Under the pieces are notes generated by a model. It did no database searches and was not told where the DNA came from. It saw only the letters and a program-made list of their open reading frames with translations. Below are positions 14,989 through 21,810 of a stretch of DNA of 55,231 nt, piece by piece. A program made the position numbers and the translations under genes. Each line of letters starts with the position of its first letter. Positions within the stretch are counted from its first letter, which is position 1. This DNA is from Actinomycetes bacterium. GTDB lineage: Bacteria > Actinomycetota > Acidimicrobiia > Acidimicrobiales > RAAP-2. The stretch spans positions 1 through 55,231 of the forward strand of contig JAJYVT010000013.1 of NCBI GenBank assembly GCA_021791845.1. The letters are read 5' to 3'.

Positions 14989-15639
14989 ATGGAGACGATG
15001 TCGGACGGACGGCACGGGGCCGGGCCGCAGGGCCTGCCGCCAACGTGCGTCTACCTGGTCCGGCACGGCCAGACGGCGCTCAATGCGGCCGGCGTGCTCC
15101 GAGGCCGCCTGGACCCGCCGCTGGACGAGATCGGCCAGCAGCAGGCCGCCAACCTCGGCGCCGCCCTCGGCTGCCGGGGGATCTCGCGCATCGTGGCCAG
15201 CCCGCTGCGGCGCACGATCGAGACCGCGACCGCCATCGGCGCGGCGTGCGGGGCGACGGTCACCGCCGATGCCAGGCTGATCGACCGCGACTACGGGCCG
15301 TGGGCCGGCCGGCCGGCGGAGGACGTGGAGTCGGCATGGGGCTCGGTCGAGGCCGCGCCGGGGGTGGAGCCGGCGGGCGACGTGCGGGCCCGGGCCATGG
15401 CCGCGCTGGCCGACGTCGCGTGCGAGGCGGCCGGAGGCACGGCGGCGGTGGTGAGCCACGACGTCGTCATCCGGCTGTGCCTGGTGGCCTGCGACCCGCG
15501 GCTCGGCGACCCGGGCCAGTTGTCGCAGGGCACGGGACGGTTCAACGTCCTGGAGCTCCGCTCCGGCGCGTGGTACGTGCTGGGCATCGACGAGGACCCC
15601 GTCACGTCGCCGTTCGTGCGGCGACGGCGAGCGACGTGA
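14989..15639 (+). CDS. Histidine phosphatase superfamily (phosphoglycerate mutase-like) protein
   Basis: A 216-aa enzyme with LVRHGQT (catalytic His near residue 26), ASPLRRTIETA, and VVSHDVVIRL with the second catalytic His. These give the RHG phosphatase core that passes phosphate through phosphohistidine. The length and the simple fold fit broad-specificity phosphatases (CobC/GpmB-like) rather than dPGM. ATG 14989 follows GGAGGT at five bases; an upstream ATG at 14965 and a later one at 14998 are less likely. It is preceded by a fluoride riboswitch, so the product may replace or by-pass a fluoride-sensitive phosphatase or act on a metabolite that builds up when enolase is inhibited. Substrate unknown. 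Confidence 0.9.
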   Translation: METMSDGRHGAGPQGLPPTCVYLVRHGQTALNAAGVLRGRLDPPLDEIGQQQAANLGAALGCRGISRIVASPLRRTIETATAIGAACGATVTADARLIDRDYGPWAGRPAEDVESAWGSVEAAPGVEPAGDVRARAMAALADVACEAAGGTAAVVSHDVVIRLCLVACDPRLGDPGQLSQGTGRFNVLELRSGAWYVLGIDEDPVTSPFVRRRRAT

Positions 15640-15673
15640 CCGCCTCCGGGACACTGCCGGCCCGGGAGGAGCC

Positions 15674-16279
15674 GTGAACCGCGTCGCCGTCTTCGTCGAC
15701 GACGAGGGTTTCTCCCGGAGCGGCTTCGACGCCTTCGGCTCCTTGCCGTCGCGCGGACCCCCACCTGCGCTCGACCCTGCTGCCGTTGCCTGCGCCCTGC
15801 TCGCGGGCGCGGGCGGCCGGCGGGCGCTCGAGGCGTTGCGCGTCTACTGCGCCGTTCCCGACGGCCGCGTGGACGAGCCTGCGTTCGCCGACGCCCTGCG
15901 GGCGATGGAGCGGTGGTCGGCGGCCGGCGCCGTCGTGGTCCGGCGACCGGTGGGCGCCGCTGGCTGCCGGTGCGCTCCGGGCCAGAAGGGGCTGGCGGTC
16001 GCGCTGGCGATCGACCTCGTGTCGATGGCCTGGCGCGACGAGTACGACGTGGCGATCGTCTGCTCGTGCGACCAGGATCTCGAGCCGGCCGTCAAGGCCG
16101 TGCTCGACCAGACGTGGAAGACCGTCGAGGTGGCCGCGTGGCGGAACCCGGCTCGGCCGCGGTGCCGGCTCACCGTGCCGGAGGAACGGGTGCGGTGCCA
16201 CTGGCTGGACGGCGTCGTGTACGACCGCTGCGTGTGCGACCGCTGCGTGTGCGACCGCTGCACCGGAGCCGGTCGATGA
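15674..16279 (+). CDS. NYN-domain protein with cysteine-repeat tail
   Basis: A 201-aa protein with NYN (PIN-like) nuclease features: VAVFVDDEGF at the start (acidic pair), KGLAVALAIDLVSMA and YDVAIVCSCDQDLEPAV with the third acidic cluster. Such proteins usually act on RNA in a Mg-dependent way. The final residues are DRCVCDRCVCDRC, made by three 15-bp tandem repeats, giving five Cys in 13 residues; Cys is also frequent earlier (GCRCAPG). The tail could bind zinc or iron, or be a neutral repeat expansion. GTG 15674 follows GGGAGGA. It starts 34 bp after the phosphatase gene and may share the fluoride-controlled transcript. Confidence 0.8.
   Translation: MNRVAVFVDDEGFSRSGFDAFGSLPSRGPPPALDPAAVACALLAGAGGRRALEALRVYCAVPDGRVDEPAFADALRAMERWSAAGAVVVRRPVGAAGCRCAPGQKGLAVALAIDLVSMAWRDEYDVAIVCSCDQDLEPAVKAVLDQTWKTVEVAAWRNPARPRCRLTVPEERVRCHWLDGVVYDRCVCDRCVCDRCTGAGR
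16216..16260 (+). repeat. Three 15-bp tandem repeats inside the NYN gene
   Basis: Unit CGTGTGCGACCGCTG; copies at 16216-16230 (one mismatch), 16231-16245 and 16246-16260. The length is a multiple of three and each copy adds a Cys-rich pentapeptide. Confidence 0.95.
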
Positions 16280-16437
16280 GCCCTGCTCACGAGCCTGCCG
16301 GGGGGCGCGGTGCGGCTCGAACCGGGGCCGGTGCGCGGCCGCTCCCGAGCCGCGCCGTCGTGCAACCGTGCGGTCACCGGCGCCACCGCGTCGACGTCTT
16401 GGACCGGGCCAGCGCCGCGTCCTGCGGGTGCCGTGGG

Positions 16438-18237
16438 TCAGGCGGCGAGGAACCCGCCCGACTGGTGCCGCCACAGGCGGCCGTAGACGCCCGTTTCCCC
16501 CAGGGCCAGCAGCTCGCGATGGGAGCCCTGCTCCACGATCTCGCCCTGGTCGATCACCACGATCCGGTCGAGCCGGGCGATGGTGGCGAGCCGGTGGGCC
16601 ACCACCAGTGCGGTGGCGTCCGACATGAGCCGCCATAGCGCCTCTTGGACCAGCACCTCCGACTCCGAGTCGAGGGCGGAGGTGGCCTCGTCCAGGATGA
16701 GGATGGGCGCAGCCTTGGCCATGGCCTGGGCGATGGCCACCCGCTGACGCTGGCCGCCCGACAGCTTGAGCCCGCGCTCGCCGACGACCGTGTCGTACCC
16801 CTCGGGCAGGCGCTGGACGAACTCGTGCACGTGGGCCGCCTTGCCCACTCGTCGCACGAGGTCCATGTCCGGCCCGTCTTCCCCCTCCATGCCGTAGAGG
16901 ATGTTGTCGGCGATCGTGCGGTGGAGCATCTGCGGGTCCTGCGGCACGAAGGAGATGTGGCGCCGCAGGGAGGACTGGGTGACACGGGCGATGTCCTGCC
17001 CGTCGATGGCGATGGTCCCGCCGTCGATGTCCATGAAGCGCAGCACGAGCTTGGTGAGCGTGGTCTTGCCCGAGCCCGACGCCCCCACCAACCCGACGTG
17101 CTCGCCCGGGGCGATGTCGAGGTTCAGGTTGTCGAAGAGCACGGGGTGCCCGGGGTAGGCGAAGCGCACGTGGGACAGCTCGATGCCGCCCGCCCGCACC
17201 CCGAGCTCGGGGGCGCCCGGCACGTCGACGATCTCCGGGGGGGTGGCGGCGATGCCGGCGAACTTGGCGCAGCGGCCGAGGCCGCGTGAGGACTGCCGGA
17301 TGTACTCGAAGGACTCCTCCATCGATCCCACCACCGCGGTGGTGTAGAAGAGGATCAGGTAGATCGTCCCGGCCGCCGCCGAGTGGTGCAGGGCGAGCAG
17401 GACGCCCACCAGCACCGCCAGCCAGCTGAAGACCCCCAGCGACCCTTCCATCTGCAGGCGGGTGGAGGCGAAGATCCGCCGAGCCTCCAGGTCCGCCGCC
17501 ACCGTCTGGCCCACCAGGCGCTCGACGTGCCTGCCCTCGAGGGGCTCCGCCGCCTGCGCCCGGATGGTGGTGAGGTTGGTGATGGTGTCGGCCAGCACGC
17601 CCGTCGCCCGGCTGTGGGTGTCGGAGAACTTCTTCCCCGCCGCGACCACGAGGGCCATCCGGCTCTTCAGCACGAGGCAGAAGGCGAGCGCCAGCACGGT
17701 CATCACGACCGCCACCGGCCATGCCACCACCGCCAGGACGACGATGGCGGACAAGACGGTCACCACCACGCGCAGGTAGCCCCAGTTCAAGGTGTCGAGC
17801 AGGTCCACGAAGGCCCAGGAGAACGTCTCGAGGGTGGAGATGACCTCGCCCGCCGGCCGGTCCGAGTGCCACCGGTGGCTCAGGCTGATGAGGTGGTCGT
17901 AGCCGCGCACCAGGGCGTGGGCGAAGGCGTGCAGCGACGCCCCCCACTCGACCCAGCCCGCCGCCCGCCACATGAGGGTGCTGGCGACGAGCACCACGGC
18001 GTAGGCGATCACCAGCGGCTCGAACGTCGAGCTGAACGACGCGTGCGGTGGCAGCTGTGCCACCCGCGTCAGCAGGGAGGCGAGGATCAGCGGTCCGGCA
18101 ACGGACTGCAGCGCCGTGGCCAGGATGGTGAGGACCCATCCGAGCACGGTCTGCTTCTTGTACGGGCCGACCTGGTCCCAGCAGAAGGCCAGGGTGTCCC
18201 GGGTCGATGCGGTGGGGAAGAGCGAGTCGGCGCTCAT
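16438..18237 (-). CDS. ABC exporter, fused membrane and ATPase domains
   Basis: A 599-aa half-transporter of the MsbA/LmrA type. Residues about 20-310 carry six membrane helices. Residues about 345-599 form the ATPase: Walker A GASGSGKTT, Q-loop FVPQDPQML, signature LSGGQRQRVA, Walker B ILILDEATSALD, switch VAHRLAT. All ATPase residues are present, so it could work as a homodimer; no partner half-transporter is adjacent. ATG 18237 has ACGGAG upstream; the frame stays open for 39 more codons through a 15-bp repeat tract but those codons look non-coding. It converges with the NYN gene (158 bp between the stops). The substrate (lipid, peptide or drug) is not visible. Confidence 0.9.
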   Translation of the reverse strand: MSADSLFPTASTRDTLAFCWDQVGPYKKQTVLGWVLTILATALQSVAGPLILASLLTRVAQLPPHASFSSTFEPLVIAYAVVLVASTLMWRAAGWVEWGASLHAFAHALVRGYDHLISLSHRWHSDRPAGEVISTLETFSWAFVDLLDTLNWGYLRVVVTVLSAIVVLAVVAWPVAVVMTVLALAFCLVLKSRMALVVAAGKKFSDTHSRATGVLADTITNLTTIRAQAAEPLEGRHVERLVGQTVAADLEARRIFASTRLQMEGSLGVFSWLAVLVGVLLALHHSAAAGTIYLILFYTTAVVGSMEESFEYIRQSSRGLGRCAKFAGIAATPPEIVDVPGAPELGVRAGGIELSHVRFAYPGHPVLFDNLNLDIAPGEHVGLVGASGSGKTTLTKLVLRFMDIDGGTIAIDGQDIARVTQSSLRRHISFVPQDPQMLHRTIADNILYGMEGEDGPDMDLVRRVGKAAHVHEFVQRLPEGYDTVVGERGLKLSGGQRQRVAIAQAMAKAAPILILDEATSALDSESEVLVQEALWRLMSDATALVVAHRLATIARLDRIVVIDQGEIVEQGSHRELLALGETGVYGRLWRHQSGGFLAA

Positions 18238-18736
18238 TGCGGGCTCCGTCGGGTGGTCAAGGTGTCTCTGCTTTGCATGCTCGGTGCTCGGTGCTCTGTT
18301 CGTGCTGCGTCCGGCTGTGCTGCATCCGGCGGTGCTGCGTAGGCAGGTCTGCACGGCTCGCGATCCGCGTCCGGAGCGGCGCGCGCCGACACGGCAGCAC
18401 GTGCCTGCGGCCGTGCAGGAGGTGGCGGTGCGGGAGGTCCGCGGGCCTGGGCGCCGCTGGACCAGTCGTCGGATGCCCGGCGACCTACCGCACCGGCGTC
18501 ATCCCACCGCCGGCTGCCGTTCCCGCGGCTGGCGTCGGTGGGACTCGACGCAGGGCGCGACCACGGGCCTGGCTGTGGACGGTGTCGGTTGCCATCGTGG
18601 TCACCTCGCTTCCTGCTCGCGCCGAGCCTGCCATCTTACGAAGTTCTGCAGGTTCTGTAAAGAGGGCGGTGCGCCGGCGTCGCATCGCGCGCGGGGCCCC
18701 GAGGGTCTCGAGACGGTCCGCCGCCGGCGGCACCGC
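18238..18736. other. Intergenic region with repeats and an AT-richer patch, no convincing gene
   Basis: About 500 bp between the ABC exporter and phoU, both leftward. It holds a 15-bp triple repeat (18302-18346) and an AT-richer patch near 18636-18662 with the direct repeat GTTCTG-CAG-GTTCTG. A leftward ATG at 18595 follows GAGGTGA but opens only 36 codons (to 18485) of low-complexity sequence, so it is noted rather than called. Confidence 0.5.
18302..18346. repeat. Three imperfect 15-bp tandem repeats upstream of the ABC exporter
   Basis: Units GTGCTGCGTCCGGCT, GTGCTGCATCCGGCG and GTGCTGCGTAGGCAG. They lie in the leader of the exporter gene, outside its likely coding part. Confidence 0.8.
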
Positions 18737-19351
18737 CTACGGCGCGGGGCCGTCCTCTTCCTCCAGGGACTTGGCGCGCCGGCTCAGGTTCACCGCGTGG
18801 TCCCCGATGCGCTCGTAGAAGCGGGCGAGCAGCGTCACCTGCGCGGCGACGGCCGGCGGCATCGTGCCACCGGACACCTCGGCGGTGAGGCGGTCGTGGA
18901 GGATGTCGAGCTCCTCGTCTGTCTCGTGGAGGTCGAGGCTGTCGGCGGCGGTGCCGGCGTAGGCGTCGGCTGCCGACCGCCACATCTCGGCCGCCACCTC
19001 GGACATGCGCTGGACGATGCCGCGGCTCACGGGCGTCATCTCCCCGCCGAGCCCGAACACGGCCCGCTGGGCGATGTGCTCGGCCAGGTCGGCGCTGCGC
19101 TCGAGCTCGGGCAGCACCAGCAGCATGCCCACCAGCTGGCGGAGGTCCGGCGCCCCGTGCGAGACGGTGCGCAGCTCGTGCCAGAGCGCACCCTCCACCT
19201 CCGCCACCCGGTCGTCGATGCGCCGGTCGTCGTCCACGACCGCCTGGCCGAGGCTGCGGTCGGCGTTGAGGAGGGCGTACGTGGCCCGAGCCAGGGCCTC
19301 GGTGACCTCGGCGAACAACTGCTGGACCTGCTCGGACGTCTCCGCGTTCAT
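18737..19351 (-). CDS. phoU: PhoU-domain phosphate regulator
   Basis: A 204-aa all-helical protein with two PhoU repeats. The E/D-rich metal-binding helices are visible: VDDDRRIDDRVAEVEG in the first repeat, ELERSADLAEHIA, and ARFYERIGDHAVNLSRRA in the second. PhoU proteins dampen phosphate uptake and the phosphate two-component system. Here the gene is not in the pst operon but divergent from a phosphate symporter-like gene, with a PHO box between them. ATG 19351 lacks a good ribosome site. An eight-codon leaderless frame beginning at ATG 19374 ends in a TGA that overlaps the phoU start (ATGA), so re-initiation is possible. Confidence 0.92.
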   Translation of the reverse strand: MNAETSEQVQQLFAEVTEALARATYALLNADRSLGQAVVDDDRRIDDRVAEVEGALWHELRTVSHGAPDLRQLVGMLLVLPELERSADLAEHIAQRAVFGLGGEMTPVSRGIVQRMSEVAAEMWRSAADAYAGTAADSLDLHETDEELDILHDRLTAEVSGGTMPPAVAAQVTLLARFYERIGDHAVNLSRRAKSLEEEDGPAP

Positions 19352-19381
19352 CCCGGTCTCGGCGTCCGCTGCATCGCCTAG

Positions 19382-19387
19382 ACCCTA
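19382..19387 (-). promoter_or_regulatory. -10 element of phoU
   Basis: TAGGGT read leftward, seven bases before an ATG (19374) that starts an eight-codon frame overlapping phoU. The PHO box edge is about 35 bp upstream of the expected start. Confidence 0.5.
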
Positions 19388-19408
19388 GCCAGAGCATCCT
19401 GGCTGGGG

Positions 19409-19452
19409 GTTCACCAACAGTTCGCGCGTTGTTCACCTTCATGTCACGTACG
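19409..19452 (+). promoter_or_regulatory. PHO box between phoU and the phosphate symporter gene
   Basis: Four consecutive 11-nt units beginning GTTCACC, GTTCGCG, GTTCACC and TGTCACG at 19409, 19420, 19431 and 19442. This is the direct-repeat architecture of PhoP binding sites in actinobacteria. The orientation points toward the symporter gene; the box also covers the -35 area of the phoU promoter. Confidence 0.85.
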
Positions 19453-19532
19453 GGTTGCCGGGAGGACACGAAGCCGCGCCAGAGTGGACGTACCGAGATG
19501 TACGACTCGACCGCTTCCTGCCGCATCGCCTG

Positions 19533-21188
19533 ATGCCGGGCGTGCCCACCACCGTCGGCCAGCTCCTCGACGAAGCGCCGACGGGACGGTTCCACCGCCG
19601 AGCGGTGCTCGTGTCGGGAATGGGCTTCTTCAGCGACGCCTACGACCTGTTCGTCATCAGCACGGTGGCGGTGCTGGTCAAGGGCCAGTGGGGCCTGTCG
19701 TCCACCGAGACCAGCTGGGTGGCGGGCTCCGCCATCCTCGGCGCCTTCATCGGGGCGATGGTCTTCGGGCGGTTCGCCGACGCCGTGGGACGGCGCCGCG
19801 TCTACTTCGTGGTGGCCGTCGTGATGATCGCCGGCGCCCTGGCCTCTGCCGCCGCACCGGGGTTCGCGTGGCTCGTCGTGGCCCGCTTCGTGCTCGGGCT
19901 CGGCATCGGCGGGGACTATCCCGTCTCGGCCGTGCTGATGAGCGAGTACGCCAACCGCCAGGACCGCGGGAAGCTCGTGGGGCTGGTCTTCTCCACGCAG
20001 GCGGCGGGGCTGGTGATCGGGCCGCTGGTGGCCATCGCGCTGCTCGGATCGGGCATGCCCCACGACGTCGTGTGGCGGGTGCTGCTCGGGCTGGGCGCCG
20101 TCCCCGCGGCCGCCGTCGTCTACCTGCGCTCGAAGATGCCCGAATCGCCGCGCTTCCGGGCCCTCGCCGACGGCGTGAGCGCCGAGGAGATGCGCCAGAT
20201 CCTGGACGGCAGGGGAGCGGCCGTGCCGCGGCCGGCCGACGGGCTGGCTGCGTCGGCGCCTGCCGTGCTGCGGGTCGTCCCCGACCTCGTGCCCGATCCG
20301 GCGCCGGACGCCGTGCCCGGTCTGGAGGCCGGGTCCGCGCCCGACGACGCGTCCAGGGGCGAGAGCGGGTCCGAGCCGGAGCCCGCGACCGCCCCGGATC
20401 CCGGGTCCGCGCCGGGGTCCGGCGCCGGTGCCGCCGCAGCCACCGGCCTGCGGGCCCTCGTCTCCGATCGGCGCATCCTGGGCATCGCCATCGCCACCGC
20501 CGGTACCTGGTTCCTCTTCGACTACGCCTACTACGGCAACACGCTCTCGCTGCCGGCCATCCTGAAGGCGGTCGACCCCGGCGCGAGCCTCATCACCAAC
20601 CTCGCCCTCTCCCTCGCCATGTTCATCGCCTTCGCCGTGCCCGGCTACCTCCTGGCCGTGCTGCGGATGGACCGGGTCGGCCACCGCCGCCTGCAGCTGC
20701 TGGGCTTCGCGGTGATGGCGGCGTCGTTCCTCGCGCTCGGCGTCGTGCCCGTCCTGACCTCGGTGGTCGGCGCCTTCCTGGCCGTCTTCGGGCTGAGCTA
20801 CTTCTTCATCGAGTTCGGCCCGAACACGACCACCTTCGTCCTCCCGTCCGAGCTCTTCCCCACGCGCCTGCGGACCACCGGCCACGGCACGGCCGCCGGG
20901 ATCGGGAAGCTGGGCGCCTTCATCGGCGTGTTCCTCGTGCCCGTCCTCCAGTCGGCGATCGGACTGCGGGGCATGCTGCTCGTGGCGGGCGGGGCCTCGG
21001 TGGCCGGCTACCTCCTGACCCGGCGCCTGCCCGAGCCGAGCGGCCGCAGCCTCGAGGAGGTGTCCGGCGAGGCGCCGGTCCTGCTCGCAACGGTGAAGGC
21101 CCAGAGCCCGTTGGCTGGCGACGCCGCCACCTCGCCCTCGGGACCCGAGGGGCGCCGCAAGCAGGGCCTCTTCGCCCAAGCCGACTGA
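19533..21188 (+). CDS. MFS phosphate:H+ symporter-like transporter
   Basis: A 551-aa, 12-helix transporter. SGMGFFSDAYDLFVI in TM1, GRFADAVGRRR (MFS motif A) and GLGIGGDYPVSAVLMSEYA in TM4 are the signatures of the phosphate:H+ symporter group. The central loop (about residues 230-320) is a long Pro/Asp/Ala/Gly-rich insert, low in complexity. ATG 19533 was chosen because conserved sequence begins nearby (LDEAPTGRFH). The in-frame TTG at 19455 would lie before the transcription start expected from the PHO box, and neither start has a clear ribosome site. The PHO box supports phosphate as substrate; general sugar-porter-like alternatives are less likely. Confidence 0.88.
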   Translation: MPGVPTTVGQLLDEAPTGRFHRRAVLVSGMGFFSDAYDLFVISTVAVLVKGQWGLSSTETSWVAGSAILGAFIGAMVFGRFADAVGRRRVYFVVAVVMIAGALASAAAPGFAWLVVARFVLGLGIGGDYPVSAVLMSEYANRQDRGKLVGLVFSTQAAGLVIGPLVAIALLGSGMPHDVVWRVLLGLGAVPAAAVVYLRSKMPESPRFRALADGVSAEEMRQILDGRGAAVPRPADGLAASAPAVLRVVPDLVPDPAPDAVPGLEAGSAPDDASRGESGSEPEPATAPDPGSAPGSGAGAAAATGLRALVSDRRILGIAIATAGTWFLFDYAYYGNTLSLPAILKAVDPGASLITNLALSLAMFIAFAVPGYLLAVLRMDRVGHRRLQLLGFAVMAASFLALGVVPVLTSVVGAFLAVFGLSYFFIEFGPNTTTFVLPSELFPTRLRTTGHGTAAGIGKLGAFIGVFLVPVLQSAIGLRGMLLVAGGASVAGYLLTRRLPEPSGRSLEEVSGEAPVLLATVKAQSPLAGDAATSPSGPEGRRKQGLFAQAD

Positions 21189-21248
21189 CCGCGTCGGCGG
21201 CGCGGGTCGGCAGGCGCTGCGCGCCCCGGCGGCCGGCGTCGGCGGCAG

Positions 21249-21280
21249 GCCCAAGCCCGGGCCCGGGCCCGGGCTTGGGC
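21249..21280. terminator. 32-bp perfect palindrome between convergent genes
   Basis: Two 16-base arms meet without a spacer: the left half begins GCCCAAGCCCGGGCCC and its exact reverse complement follows. It lies between the symporter stop (21188) and the DinB stop (21316), so a bidirectional terminator is the simplest reading. There is no U tract. Confidence 0.55.
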
Positions 21281-21315
21281 TTGGGCCACGAGCGCCACCA
21301 CGGCGCGCGTTCGGC

Positions 21316-21798
21316 TCACTCGCCGGTGGCGCCGTCCAGCAGCTCGCGCACGGCGTCGGCGTGGCCGGCGTGCCGGGCGGTCTCGTTGATGAGGTGGAGG
21401 AGCACCCAGCGCAGCGTCGTCCCCTCCCGGCGCCCGGACGGCGCGTCCAGGGGGAGCGACCGGACGATGTGGTCGGTGGCCACCGCCCGGTCGCCGTACG
21501 CCGCGACCAGCGACTCCACGCTCAGCTCCGGGCCGGGGAAGAACTCCTCTTCGCCCCGGTAGATCGGGCCGCCGAGCATCCCGCCGTCGATCCAACGCCG
21601 CTCCACGCCGATGAGGTGGTTCACGATGCCGGCCAGCGGGAGCAGGTGGCCGTCGGGGCGCCGGTGCGCGTCCTCCTCGCCGAGCCCGCGGATGTTGCGA
21701 AGGACGGCGCCCCGGAGATAGGCGAGCCAGTGCAAGAGGAGCTCGCGCTCGTCGGCGTGGTCCTCGGGGAGCTGGAAGTCGGTGCCCTTGCCGCCCAC
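21316..21798 (-). CDS. DinB-family (DUF664-like) protein
   Basis: A 160-aa four-helix protein of the DinB/YfiT superfamily. The three-His metal site is visible: His in GIVNHLIGVERRW, then HLINETARHAGHAD near the C-terminus. Such proteins are metal-dependent, often thiol (mycothiol/bacillithiol) transferases, but most members are uncharacterised. GTG 21798 stands exactly six bases after a TAGAGT -10 element, so the mRNA is probably leaderless. The first three bases of that element are also the TAG stop of the upstream YfhO-like gene. Confidence 0.88.
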   Translation of the reverse strand: MGGKGTDFQLPEDHADERELLLHWLAYLRGAVLRNIRGLGEEDAHRRPDGHLLPLAGIVNHLIGVERRWIDGGMLGGPIYRGEEEFFPGPELSVESLVAAYGDRAVATDHIVRSLPLDAPSGRREGTTLRWVLLHLINETARHAGHADAVRELLDGATGE

Positions 21799-21804
21799 GG
21801 GCCC

Positions 21805-21810
21805 ACTCTA
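21805..21810 (-). promoter_or_regulatory. -10 element for leaderless DinB gene
   Basis: TAGAGT-N6-GTG, read leftward. The stop codon of the preceding gene is embedded in the element. Confidence 0.6.

Noticed and set aside
18485-18595. 36-codon leftward frame with a GAGGTGA ribosome site
   Set aside because: Low-complexity product, no recognisable family, and the stop comes early; mentioned only in the intergenic entry.
19455-19457. TTG as start of the phosphate symporter gene
   Set aside because: It directly follows the PHO box and would precede the expected transcription start; the added residues look non-conserved.
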